Positions 25,764-34,166 of a stretch of 64,000 nucleotides of DNA are shown here, in pieces (position 1 is the stretch's first letter; each line of letters begins with the position of its first letter). The stretch is from Maricaulis sp048270095. Its GTDB lineage: Bacteria; Pseudomonadota; Alphaproteobacteria; Caulobacterales; Maricaulaceae. A model generated the notes under the pieces. The model searched no databases, was not told the DNA's origin, and saw only the letters and a program-made list of their open reading frames with translations. The translations under genes were made by a program, and so were the position numbers. The stretch lies in NCBI RefSeq assembly GCF_048270095.1, contig NZ_JBLWTL010000001.1, positions 310,001 to 374,000 of the forward strand. Direction: 5' to 3'.

Positions 25764-27089
25764 CTATGGCAGGTCCAGCTCAAGGATGACGGTCGCCGGG
25801 CGGGGCGTCTCGGGGGCAGAGCCGTCCTCGGGGAAAAGCGGCCAGGCTGCGTTCGCCACCAGCCAGCCGCGGCCATCAGCCAGGTCAATCAGCGTCGGTT
25901 CGGTCTCGCCGGCCATGTCGCGATGACCGCGCAGCAGGATATCGATATGGGCGACGGCATGGCCTGTCGCATCGAGGTCGATCGCCATCACCTGATGTGG
26001 GGTAACCCCGTTGCGCACGGCGATCAGCCGACCGTCGCGCGTGTTGAGGAACCCATCAATGCCGATCAGGCTTTCATCGCCGGCGCGGACCAGCGAGACG
26101 CTGTGATCGCCCAGATCGATGCGCCATATCCCCATCGCATAATCGGCGACGTATAGCGCGCCATGCGCCAGGGCGAGGCCCTGCAGGCTGACGAAGCGCG
26201 GGTCCTCGACCAGCAGTTCAAGCTGGCTGGAAATCGAGTTGAGGACATAGATGCGCGGGGCGTCGGCATCGGAAACATAGACAATGCCGTCGCGGACGAC
26301 GAAGTCGGCGAGCCGGCGGGCACCATCCATTTCGAACCGGCGATAGAGGTCGCCCGTCATCATGTCGAAGGCAAACAGGGCCGTGCCCGCTTCCTCACCG
26401 GCCTCGAGCGGGGTCTGCGGCACGACGCCGGACGCGGCCCAGACCATGCGGTTTCGATCATCAACGGCGATGCCGAACACCGACCACAGCCCGTCCTCGC
26501 GGTCGGCGAAGACCACCGGGTCATTTGGCGCGAAGGGCTCAAGCATGAGAATTTCGCGGTTGGCGACCGAGGACAGGAAAATGCGGTCAGTCTCGATATC
26601 GACGGCAACCCCTTCGATCAGTGCGTCGGGCCGGTCAATGCGGGCGGCGCGTTCGGCATGACCGGTGGCGGTCATATTGTCGGCCAGGCGCGCCTGGACG
26701 TCCGAGAGGCGGCCGGAATCGGCGGCGTTGAGGGCCGCGAAGTCATTCCCCGCGTCAAAGCCGAGGCCGGCATCGGCCATGCGTTCGAGCACGGCAAGCG
26801 CATCGCCGGGCCGTTCGGCGTTGATCGCGACACGGTAGAGGCCGCGCAAGATGGCCGGATGGCCGGGTTTGAGGTCGAGCGCCGCTTCCAGCATGCGCCG
26901 GGCGCTCTCGTAATCGCCGGAGCGCAGGGCGCTATTGGCGCCGCCGAATAATTCCATGGCAATGCTCTGCGGCGTCGGCAGAGTTGAAGCCGGACCTTCG
27001 GCGCTGCCCTGTCCAAGCGCCGGCAGGGTGATCAGGACCGTCAGGCCCGCCGCCGCCAGCAGGCTTCGCATGGTGAGAGTTTTGCCCAT
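25764..27089 (-). CDS. Exported TPR/beta-propeller protein
   Basis: A 441-residue protein starting at ATG 27089 (a GTG six bases earlier is possible), with a signal peptide ending near LPALGQG. Residues 30-120 hold TPR-type helices (ALRSGDYESARRMLEAALDL, GHPAILRGLYRVAINAE). The remainder is a run of WD/NHL/SMP-30-like blades (VAVDIETDRIFLSSVANR, LADFVVRDGIVYVSDADAPRIYVL, LAHGALYVADYAMGIWRI). It is probably a periplasmic binding or sensor protein. No catalytic residues are recognised. It is not clearly linked to dapF, 102 bases away. Confidence 0.78.
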   Translation of the reverse strand: MGKTLTMRSLLAAAGLTVLITLPALGQGSAEGPASTLPTPQSIAMELFGGANSALRSGDYESARRMLEAALDLKPGHPAILRGLYRVAINAERPGDALAVLERMADAGLGFDAGNDFAALNAADSGRLSDVQARLADNMTATGHAERAARIDRPDALIEGVAVDIETDRIFLSSVANREILMLEPFAPNDPVVFADREDGLWSVFGIAVDDRNRMVWAASGVVPQTPLEAGEEAGTALFAFDMMTGDLYRRFEMDGARRLADFVVRDGIVYVSDADAPRIYVLNSISSQLELLVEDPRFVSLQGLALAHGALYVADYAMGIWRIDLGDHSVSLVRAGDESLIGIDGFLNTRDGRLIAVRNGVTPHQVMAIDLDATGHAVAHIDILLRGHRDMAGETEPTLIDLADGRGWLVANAAWPLFPEDGSAPETPRPATVILELDLP

Positions 27090-27191
27090 AATCACGCTTT
27101 CTATACATTGCCGCCTCGCGTTACGGGCCGGCTGGATGCTTGATAATATTGATTTTATTCTGGCCAGAAAGTTACTTTTGCGACAGTCCCG

Positions 27192-28016
27192 TCAGTGCCA
27201 GGGCTCGAGTTCGATCTCGCCGTCGTCCTCGACCGGGCCGGTGAGAATGACATGACCGTCGCTCTCGCGCCATTCGACAAATAGCTCGCCGCCATCGGCG
27301 GTTATCGTAGCGCTTCGCCCGGCCAGCCCCCGGCGGTGTGCCGCGACGAGCGCAGCGCAGGCCCCCGTTCCGCAGGCGGGGGTCAGTCCGGCACCGCGCT
27401 CCCAGACCCGCAGACGGATATGAGCCGGGTCGTGGATCTGGGCGAATCCGGCATTGACCCGCTCCGGGAATACCGGATCGAGTTCAACCTCGCGGCCCAG
27501 GCGCGCCACCGGCAAACTTTCCAGATCGCGCACGAAGAAGACCGCGTGGGGATTGCCCATATTGACGGCTCCGGGGTTCTCGACGCGGATACCATCAACC
27601 TCGGCGCGGAAATCCAGACTGATCGTGTTCATTGGGCGGGCCAGCGGGATGTCGCGCCAGTCCAGGCGCGGGACGCCCATATCGACACTCACCTCACCGC
27701 CGGGCTTGCGGCCGGCCAGCAGAATGCCAGCCTGTGTGTCGATGGCCACATGCTGAAGGCCTGTCGCCTCCATCATCTGCCAGGCCGCAGCGCGTGTCCC
27801 ATTGCCGCAGGCGCCAACCTCGTCGCCATCCGCATTCCAGATCCGCATGAAGACATCGGCGCGATCGGAGGTTTCGAGCACAAGTAGCTGATCGAATGGC
27901 CATCGTTGGGCCCAATCGCGAATCCGGCTGGCCGCAATCCGGGTCGGCGCCGGATTTCCCCGCGCATCGACGAGGAGAAAGGCATTGCCGGCACCATTCA
28001 TCAATCTTGCTCTCAT
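27192..28016 (-). CDS. dapF: Diaminopimelate epimerase
   Basis: DapF converts LL- to meso-diaminopimelate for lysine and peptidoglycan. The 274-residue frame from ATG 28016 starts RARLMNGAGNAFLLVD. It carries both catalytic cysteines, Cys70 in VGACGNGTRAAA and the second in TPACGTGACAALVA near residue 222. NMGNPHAVFF is present. An extension to 28493 is possible in frame but has no DapF features. The gene is divergent from the S9 peptidase. Confidence 0.97.
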   Translation of the reverse strand: MRARLMNGAGNAFLLVDARGNPAPTRIAASRIRDWAQRWPFDQLLVLETSDRADVFMRIWNADGDEVGACGNGTRAAAWQMMEATGLQHVAIDTQAGILLAGRKPGGEVSVDMGVPRLDWRDIPLARPMNTISLDFRAEVDGIRVENPGAVNMGNPHAVFFVRDLESLPVARLGREVELDPVFPERVNAGFAQIHDPAHIRLRVWERGAGLTPACGTGACAALVAAHRRGLAGRSATITADGGELFVEWRESDGHVILTGPVEDDGEIELEPWH

Positions 28017-28102
28017 CCTGCTGCGATAGCGCCGAGACGGCTTTACGTCCAGCACCAGTCCGGGCTTAACTGCGCCGCAAATCGGCAAGAAGGATTTCGG
28101 TG

Positions 28103-30322
28103 ATGCGCTCAACAGCGAATAAATTGACGGCCATGGCAGGCGCGCTCTTGCTGGCGGCCTGCAGCCAGCCGGTCGCGGAAAGTGGAGACAGTGTGACCCC
28201 TGATAATGTGGTAACCGGCGCCGGGCGTCAGATTGTGCAGATCGATCCGGACAATGATCCGCGGGTCTGGCTGGAAGAGGTCGAGGGCGAGGCCGCCATC
28301 GAGTGGGTTGAGGGGCAAAACACACGCACCTTTGATCGTCTACAGGGCGATGAACGCTATCAAGGCATGTTTGACCAGGCCCTCGCCATCTATCAGAGCG
28401 AGGACCGGATCCCTGGCGGCGCCTTCTATGGCGGCTTTGTCTGGGGCTTTTGGCAGGACGCCGCCAATACGCATGGCCTGTGGCGCCGCACAACGATGGA
28501 AAGCTATGTCACCGACACGCCGGAATGGGATGTCATCCTCGATCTTGACGCCCTGTCGGAAACCGAAGGCCGGAATTGGGTCTGGCGCGGTGCCAATTGT
28601 CTCGCACCGGACTATGAACATTGCATGGTCACCTTGTCCGATGGCGGCTCCGATGCCGCCGTGCGCCGGGAGTTTTCGATTTCGGCCCGTGAGTTTGTCG
28701 ATGGCGGCTTCGAGACGCCTGATGCCAAGGGTGGCGTGAGCTGGATTGACGCCGACACTCTTCTGGTCGGCCTGGCCACGAGTGAGGCAGACAGCACGGA
28801 TTCCGGCTATCCGTCCGTCGCCTATCGCTGGGAACGCGGTGTGGCGCTGGAAGACGCGACAGAGGTTGTGCGCGGTGACCGGTCCGATGTCGGCCTGTTC
28901 ACCTTCCGCGCCGAGGATTTCGACGGCACGGTCTATATGATGGCCTCCCAGGCCGTCACCTTCTACGACACCAACTGGTGGTATCTGCCTGCGGATGCGG
29001 CACCGGTTCAGCTGCCATTGCCGGCCAAATCCTCTATCCAGGATATTTTCCACGGCCAGCTGGTCTTCACAATCGAAGAAGACTGGGCACCGGTCGAGGG
29101 CGGCGCCAGCTTCGCCCAGGGTTCGCTCCTCTCCTTTGATATTGCCGAATGGGTCGCGACCGGCGAATTGCCGAGTGTGCACACGGTCTATGTGCCCCGC
29201 GCCCGACAATCACTTGGCGGTATGGGGTCGACGCGGACGGCCTTCCTGGTCGAGATCGACGAAAATGTTGTCGGTGGCCTGGAGGCCTTCCAGTTTGTGG
29301 ATGGCGCCTGGACCTCGGAGACCATCCCGGTCCCGGCCAATATGACGATCACTCTGGGCAGCACCCATCGTCACGAAGACATTGCCTTCATGACTGCGGA
29401 AGGCTTTCTGACGCAGGATACCCTGTCTGTCGTCAATTCTGCGGCACTCACGGTTGAGCCGATCAAATCCATCCCCGCGCGCTTTGATGCCGAAGGTCTG
29501 GTGGTCGAGCAGCTCGAAGCCGCGTCGCCTGATGGCACCATGATCCCGTATTTCGTGGTGCGCCGCGAAGACACGGTGATGGACGGCACGACGCCAACCC
29601 TGCTCTACGCCTATGGCGGGTTCCAGGTTTCGATCCGGCCGAGCTATTCGGGCAGTCGTGGCCAGCTCTGGCTGGAAAATGGCGGCGCCTATGTCGTCGC
29701 CAATATTCGTGGCGGCGGCGAGTTTGGGCCTGCCTGGCACCAGGCCGGCCTCAAAATGGATCGCCAGCGCATCTATGATGATCTGATTGCGGTTGCTGAA
29801 GGCCTCATCGATACCGGCCTGACCAGTTCACGCCATCTCGGCGTCTATGGCGGGTCGAACGGCGGTCTGCTGACCGGTGTGATGTATACCCAGCGGCCCG
29901 ATCTGTGGAATGCCGTCGTCTCGGCTGTGCCGCTGCTCGACATGCTGCGCTATCACACCCTGCTGGCGGGCAATTCCTGGATGGGCGAATATGGCGACCC
30001 GGCCGATCCGGACGAGGGCGCCTTCCTGCGCTCGATTTCGCCCTATCACAATGTCGACGCCAATGGCGAATACCCGGAAATCTATCTCTACACCTCGACC
30101 AAGGATGATCGGGTTCATCCGGGCCATGCGCGCAAAATGGCGTATCTGCTCGCTGAGCTTGGCCATCCCTATCTCTACTATGAGAACACGGCGGGCGGTC
30201 ATGCCGCAGCCGCCAATCTGGAGGAATACGCCCGGCGTGATGCCCTGCTCTACACTTTCCTGATGCAAAAGCTGATGGATAGCGACGAGCCGGTTACCGA
30301 TGAGGGTGCCACGCCGGAATAG
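28103..30322 (+). CDS. Prolyl-oligopeptidase-family (S9) lipoprotein
   Basis: A 739-residue protein from ATG 28103 (AGGA 8 bases upstream). The lipoprotein signal ends LLLAACS. The first ~430 residues form a beta-propeller of S9 type, including DNDPRVWLEEVEGEAAIEWV. The alpha/beta-hydrolase part has the nucleophile Ser585 in YGGSNGGLL, Asp668/669 in STKDDRVHPGH and His700 in TAGGHAAA. It is likely an envelope-anchored serine peptidase cutting short peptides after proline or similar residues. Envelope S9 enzymes of this size are common in this group. Confidence 0.93.
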   Translation: MRSTANKLTAMAGALLLAACSQPVAESGDSVTPDNVVTGAGRQIVQIDPDNDPRVWLEEVEGEAAIEWVEGQNTRTFDRLQGDERYQGMFDQALAIYQSEDRIPGGAFYGGFVWGFWQDAANTHGLWRRTTMESYVTDTPEWDVILDLDALSETEGRNWVWRGANCLAPDYEHCMVTLSDGGSDAAVRREFSISAREFVDGGFETPDAKGGVSWIDADTLLVGLATSEADSTDSGYPSVAYRWERGVALEDATEVVRGDRSDVGLFTFRAEDFDGTVYMMASQAVTFYDTNWWYLPADAAPVQLPLPAKSSIQDIFHGQLVFTIEEDWAPVEGGASFAQGSLLSFDIAEWVATGELPSVHTVYVPRARQSLGGMGSTRTAFLVEIDENVVGGLEAFQFVDGAWTSETIPVPANMTITLGSTHRHEDIAFMTAEGFLTQDTLSVVNSAALTVEPIKSIPARFDAEGLVVEQLEAASPDGTMIPYFVVRREDTVMDGTTPTLLYAYGGFQVSIRPSYSGSRGQLWLENGGAYVVANIRGGGEFGPAWHQAGLKMDRQRIYDDLIAVAEGLIDTGLTSSRHLGVYGGSNGGLLTGVMYTQRPDLWNAVVSAVPLLDMLRYHTLLAGNSWMGEYGDPADPDEGAFLRSISPYHNVDANGEYPEIYLYTSTKDDRVHPGHARKMAYLLAELGHPYLYYENTAGGHAAAANLEEYARRDALLYTFLMQKLMDSDEPVTDEGATPE

Positions 30323-30343
30323 TCCGTCCGGCAGGCTGAACAC

Positions 30344-30374
30344 AAAACCCCCGGAGCCTGGCTTCGGGGGTTTT
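30344..30374 (+). terminator. Intrinsic terminator, bidirectional
   Basis: AAAACCCCCG pairs with CGGGGGTTTT around GAGCCTGGCTT, with A and T runs on the two sides. It lies between the S9 peptidase and the convergent DUF1254-like gene. Confidence 0.88.
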
Positions 30375-30399
30375 CATGTCCGGGCTCTATGGTTGGGCG

Positions 30400-30921
30400 C
30401 TATTGCGCGTCGCACCTGAAACTGCGCCGTTCGGCATCGGCGGCGGCGATCATCGACGGGTCTTCGACAATCTGGCGAAACAGGACCAGGCCGGTCTGCG
30501 TGGGGCTGCTCACCGAGATCGCTCCGTCCGGGACCGCGTCTGCGCCGGGCCGGTCCAGCCAGATCGCCGGGGCGCGGCCGGCATCGCGGTCGCTGAGCGT
30601 GAAGATGTTATTGGTGCGACTGTCATACAGGCTGATCGAGGCATAGCTGCCGCTCCGCGGCCAACGGGCCTGAATCAGCAAGGGCCCGTTAGACAGGTCA
30701 AACGGGCAAATGGAGTAAAGGATATCGGGGCTGGGCCTGACGACATGGCGGCTGGCCTCGGTGACGGGGGGCGCGTGCGTTGCCGTATTGGTCGCTGCTC
30801 CACCGTTTCCCAACTGCTCCATCGCGCGGGTCATGATGAAGCCGGGAATCCAGTTCAGGGTGAACCAGAATCCGAGCATGGCCGCGAGCAGGGCTGCCGT
30901 GAGCGGTATGAGCCGGCGCAT
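30400..30921 (-). CDS. DUF1254-like membrane protein
   Basis: A 173-residue protein with one N-terminal helix (LIPLTAALLAAMLGFWFTL). It then has RPSPDILYSICPFDLSNGPLLIQARWP, YASISLYDSRTNNIFTL and IWLDRPGADAVPDG, which match the DUF1254 pattern (P-D-x2-YS ... D-S/N-x-T). Function is unknown; it is usually found next to or fused to DUF1214, and indeed the upstream gene is DUF1214-like and overlaps by one base (TGATG). The pair is convergent with the S9 peptidase gene. Confidence 0.75.
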   Translation of the reverse strand: MRRLIPLTAALLAAMLGFWFTLNWIPGFIMTRAMEQLGNGGAATNTATHAPPVTEASRHVVRPSPDILYSICPFDLSNGPLLIQARWPRSGSYASISLYDSRTNNIFTLSDRDAGRAPAIWLDRPGADAVPDGAISVSSPTQTGLVLFRQIVEDPSMIAAADAERRSFRCDAQ

Positions 30922-31508
30922 CAGGACTCACCCTCGCAGGACAGGCGCTCAATCCTGGGCAGGATAGCCTGGACCGGGTCGTCACTGATCGCCGGGTCCG
31001 GTTGGTACAGGCGCAAGGTCAGGGCGAAATTGCCTGCATGGCGTGAACTCATCCAGTGGGCCGGACGCTCCGGCCGTGATGCTGCGACGGCAATATCGAT
31101 CGAATTCGCAGCACTGGCGGCTGCGTGCTCTGCCGTGATGGAATGGGCGCTATCGCCATTGACGGCGAGAAAATCGTCCTCGGCGTAGAGGGTCAGGCTC
31201 CACCACCGTGTATCCGGCTGTTGATCGAAGCTGACGCGATAACTGCAGTCTTCGCGCAAGCCTTGGCCGGAATCATCGCTGGTCGCGTTGAAATACACGG
31301 TCTCCGAGCGGTTCAGAGCCAGCAATCCGCGTCGTGCAATCGCGGCCCGCACGGCCGGGCTGGCGGCGGGGTCGCCGATCAGGAGATTGGTTTTCCACGG
31401 GCCGACAGCCGTGCCGCCAAGCTCGAACGGGCCAAACACGAGCAGCACGGCCAGCAGCGCGCCGCCCGCCACGCCTGCCAAAGTCGCCAATCCGGTCTTG
31501 ATCCACAT
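30921..31508 (-). CDS. DUF1214-like membrane protein
   Basis: A 195-residue protein: an N-terminal membrane helix (LATLAGVAGGALLAVLLVF), GPWKTNLLIGDP and ARRGLLALNRSETVYFNA, then DDSGQGLREDCSYRVSFDQQPDTRWWSLTLY with the WWSLT segment characteristic of DUF1214. The second gene of the pair is DUF1254-like. Fused DUF1254-DUF1214 proteins exist in other bacteria, so the two probably form one complex in the envelope. No enzymatic activity is known. Confidence 0.78.
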   Translation of the reverse strand: MWIKTGLATLAGVAGGALLAVLLVFGPFELGGTAVGPWKTNLLIGDPAASPAVRAAIARRGLLALNRSETVYFNATSDDSGQGLREDCSYRVSFDQQPDTRWWSLTLYAEDDFLAVNGDSAHSITAEHAAASAANSIDIAVAASRPERPAHWMSSRHAGNFALTLRLYQPDPAISDDPVQAILPRIERLSCEGES

Positions 31509-31579
31509 GCGACGAGCCTAGCCGTGGCCTTGCGGCTTGGAAAGTGTGTCGAACCGGTGCTGTCAGACGCGCGGGGCCG

Positions 31580-33277
31580 CTATGCCGCGTCGGCGCGCGG
31601 CGTCATCTTGACCAGCATGGTCTGGATCAATTTCAGCTTGGCCCTGCCATCCTCTGTCTGCGCCTCACTCATCCCGCCGGCGGATTTGAGATGGCGGATT
31701 GCGCGCGCCTGTGCGTCGGATGAGCATTGGCCGGCGGGCAGGGCGCCCGCAGTTGCCAGCCTTAGCAGGCCGGTCGCCTTGTCCAGCGCCGGACGATCGC
31801 CGGCTTCGACGGCGTTGAGGATCTTGCTCTCATCGATAATCTTCATCCCGAGCTCGTCGATGGCGCTCGCCAGCTCGGCCTTCTCCCGCGACGGGTATTG
31901 CCCCTTGAGGACGCGGCGCTGGTGAACCGTGAGCGAGGCCAGCCGTTCGAGCGGTTTGTTGGGGCCGCGCAGATACCAGGACAGTGTGTTCTGTGCGCCC
32001 AGCATTCCATGCGCATAACCAGCAAGTTTCTGCTTGTTGGTCTCGCCGACAAGATTTTCTTCCAGCGCCAGCAAGCGCTCGAGTTCCTCGTTCGGATCCG
32101 CCGCGCCCTTCAGCAATTCTTCGATCGTCTCCGGATGCAGCAGCCGCGCCGAGCGCGCTGCGAACGCCTTGATCAGGGCGTCGGTAGGCAGCAGGGAATC
32201 GGGGCTCATCACGAGTTTTTGTGCCAGCTCCCGGGCCAGTTGAAGCTCGCCGGACAGGCTGGAGGGGCGCAGGCGTTTGGGTCGCTGCAATTCAGTCAGG
32301 AGGGATTGGGCGACGACAGCGCGGCAGGCATCCATCTCACCCTTGCCGATACGGGCCGTGAGGCGTTTGCAGACGCTTGGGGCGTAATTGATCGCATCGG
32401 CCCCTTGGTCGCCATCGAACAGGCAGGCCAACCGCTGGAGTGTCTCGCCCAGATCACGACAAGACCCCAGCAGGGCCGCCATCCCGGCGTCGAAGCTGAT
32501 CACTTCCGCCGCATAATTGTCGATCTCGGTCAGTGCGAAATCGCGCTCCGGAGAGTCTTCACCAAGCGTTTCACCCATATCCATCAGGGCGTCGAGCTTG
32601 TTGCTATATCGCTTCGCCGACTTGAGCCGTGCGGCCATTGCGGATCGCAGCAGGTAGGCGCGCTGATCACCGGCGTGGATTTCGCTGACGATATCCTTGA
32701 ACGGTTTGGAGTCAGGATATTCCGGGAGGCGCTGGGCACGGGCATCCTGGTAGATCCGGGTCAGTGCCTGCTGGATCAACTCGTTCAGCTGTTTGACATA
32801 GCCGTGGACATTTGCATCGCCATCCTTGGCACTGGCGATAGCGACTTTCTGAACCGCGTGCTGGAGATCCGTGCCGGAGGCTTCCAGCTGCTCGACCAGA
32901 TCGGGCCGGTGCAGCAATTCCATCGGCAAGGCCTGCAATCGCTCGAACCAGGCGGTCAAGACGCGGCGAATTGTATCGCGGGCGTGCGGCTTGGAGAGGT
33001 CGTCCGGTGTCAGGCAGGGCAGCGTAGCGGCCCCGTTCTTGTCCTCACCCTCGGCAAATTTCTCGTCACCGAGCTCGCAGATCGGGACAGACCGGAAGGT
33101 GCGCGCTTCCTCGTCATACACTTCCTTGGTGACCCGTACGGAGCCGATCTTGTTTTGTGCAAAAATCTTGTGCGCGAGCCGGATCGCCGTTTCACGGTCG
33201 TTCTGGGCCTCGTGCAGCGTCCAGGCGGCCTTCCGATTCTTCTTCACGAAGACTTCGTAATGCGTGTCGGTAGCCAT
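31580..33277 (-). CDS. Large helical protein of unknown function, divergent from chvI
   Basis: A 565-residue soluble protein I do not recognise. Its N-terminus (HYEVFVKKNRKAAWTLHEAQ, then ETAIRLAHKIFAQNKIGSVRVTKE) looks like a small alpha/beta domain of about 75 residues. The rest is almost entirely helical, with basic and Leu-rich stretches and no membrane segment or signal. Residues 80-130 contain Cys87 and CELGDEKF earlier, without a metal motif. The gene is transcribed away from chvI, which starts 168 bases from its start, so the two may share a control region. Composition matches the host genome. Confidence 0.8.
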   Translation of the reverse strand: MATDTHYEVFVKKNRKAAWTLHEAQNDRETAIRLAHKIFAQNKIGSVRVTKEVYDEEARTFRSVPICELGDEKFAEGEDKNGAATLPCLTPDDLSKPHARDTIRRVLTAWFERLQALPMELLHRPDLVEQLEASGTDLQHAVQKVAIASAKDGDANVHGYVKQLNELIQQALTRIYQDARAQRLPEYPDSKPFKDIVSEIHAGDQRAYLLRSAMAARLKSAKRYSNKLDALMDMGETLGEDSPERDFALTEIDNYAAEVISFDAGMAALLGSCRDLGETLQRLACLFDGDQGADAINYAPSVCKRLTARIGKGEMDACRAVVAQSLLTELQRPKRLRPSSLSGELQLARELAQKLVMSPDSLLPTDALIKAFAARSARLLHPETIEELLKGAADPNEELERLLALEENLVGETNKQKLAGYAHGMLGAQNTLSWYLRGPNKPLERLASLTVHQRRVLKGQYPSREKAELASAIDELGMKIIDESKILNAVEAGDRPALDKATGLLRLATAGALPAGQCSSDAQARAIRHLKSAGGMSEAQTEDGRAKLKLIQTMLVKMTPRADAA

Positions 33278-33445
33278 TGGTATCCCCGGAATATTCAGCG
33301 GAAGACTGCGCCAATAGGCTTAAAAGCATATGAACCCGGCGCAATCAGGCGGTTCCTGCTTGGCGTGTGGGGGCTGCCGCGTCTATCCTCCCCGCTGAAC
33401 GGCAGTATTCGGCATCCGGTTCACGGTGCAATGGGCGGAGATGGC

Positions 33446-34156
33446 ATGGCTACAATTGCGCTCGTCGATGACGACGAGAACATCATAACTTCGGTTTCGA
33501 TCTTTCTCGAGGGTGAGGGATATAATGTCCGAACCTATAATGACGGTGCGTCTGCGCTCGTCGCGCTGACCGAGGATCCGCCGGATCTCGGGATTTTCGA
33601 CGTCAAGATGCCGCGTATGGACGGGCTCGAATTATTGCGGCGCCTGCGGCAATCCTCGAACCTTCCCGTGATCTTCCTGACCTCGAAGGATGACGAGTTC
33701 GACGAGGCGCTTGGCCTCAATCTCGGCGCTGATGACTACATCGCCAAACCCTTCTCCCAGCGCCTGCTGGGCGAGCGGGTCAAGGCGGTCCTGCGCCGTG
33801 CCCGGCTGGCATCGGAGCCTTTGACCCTTACAGGGGGAGAGCCCGGCGATGCCAAACCGCTGGACCGCGGCAAGCTCCTCCTCGATTCGAATCGCCACGC
33901 CTGTTCCTGGGTGGGTGAGCCGGTTCGTCTGACGGTGACGGAATTCCTGATTTTGCAGGCGCTGGCCACGCGCCCCGGTTATGTGAAGAGCCGCGATAAT
34001 CTGATGGACGCGGCCTATGACGACCAGGTTTACGTCGATGACCGGACAATCGACAGCCATATCAAGCGCATCCGGAAGAAGTTCCGGGAGGTGGATCAAG
34101 AATTTGATTCCATCGAGACCCTCTACGGCGTGGGTTACCGGTACAAGGAAGATTGA
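33446..34156 (+). CDS. chvI: ChvI-type response regulator (OmpR family)
   Basis: From ATG 33446 (GGCGGAG upstream) the product is 236 residues. The receiver domain has ALVDDDEN, phospho-acceptor Asp52 in LGIFDVKMPRMDG, and Lys in YIAKPFS. The OmpR-type winged helix ends TLYGVGYRYKED. ChvI with ChvG controls envelope, acid and exopolysaccharide responses in alphaproteobacteria. The open frame extends far upstream to 31898 but only overlaps the opposite-strand gene. chvG follows after 10 bases. Confidence 0.95.
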   Translation: MATIALVDDDENIITSVSIFLEGEGYNVRTYNDGASALVALTEDPPDLGIFDVKMPRMDGLELLRRLRQSSNLPVIFLTSKDDEFDEALGLNLGADDYIAKPFSQRLLGERVKAVLRRARLASEPLTLTGGEPGDAKPLDRGKLLLDSNRHACSWVGEPVRLTVTEFLILQALATRPGYVKSRDNLMDAAYDDQVYVDDRTIDSHIKRIRKKFREVDQEFDSIETLYGVGYRYKED

Positions 34157-34166
34157 CGTAGCCGAC

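Noticed and set aside
31898..33445. Upstream extension of the chvI frame (total 752 codons)
   Set aside because: The extension is antisense to the 565-residue gene; ChvI homology and a ribosome-binding site start at 33446.
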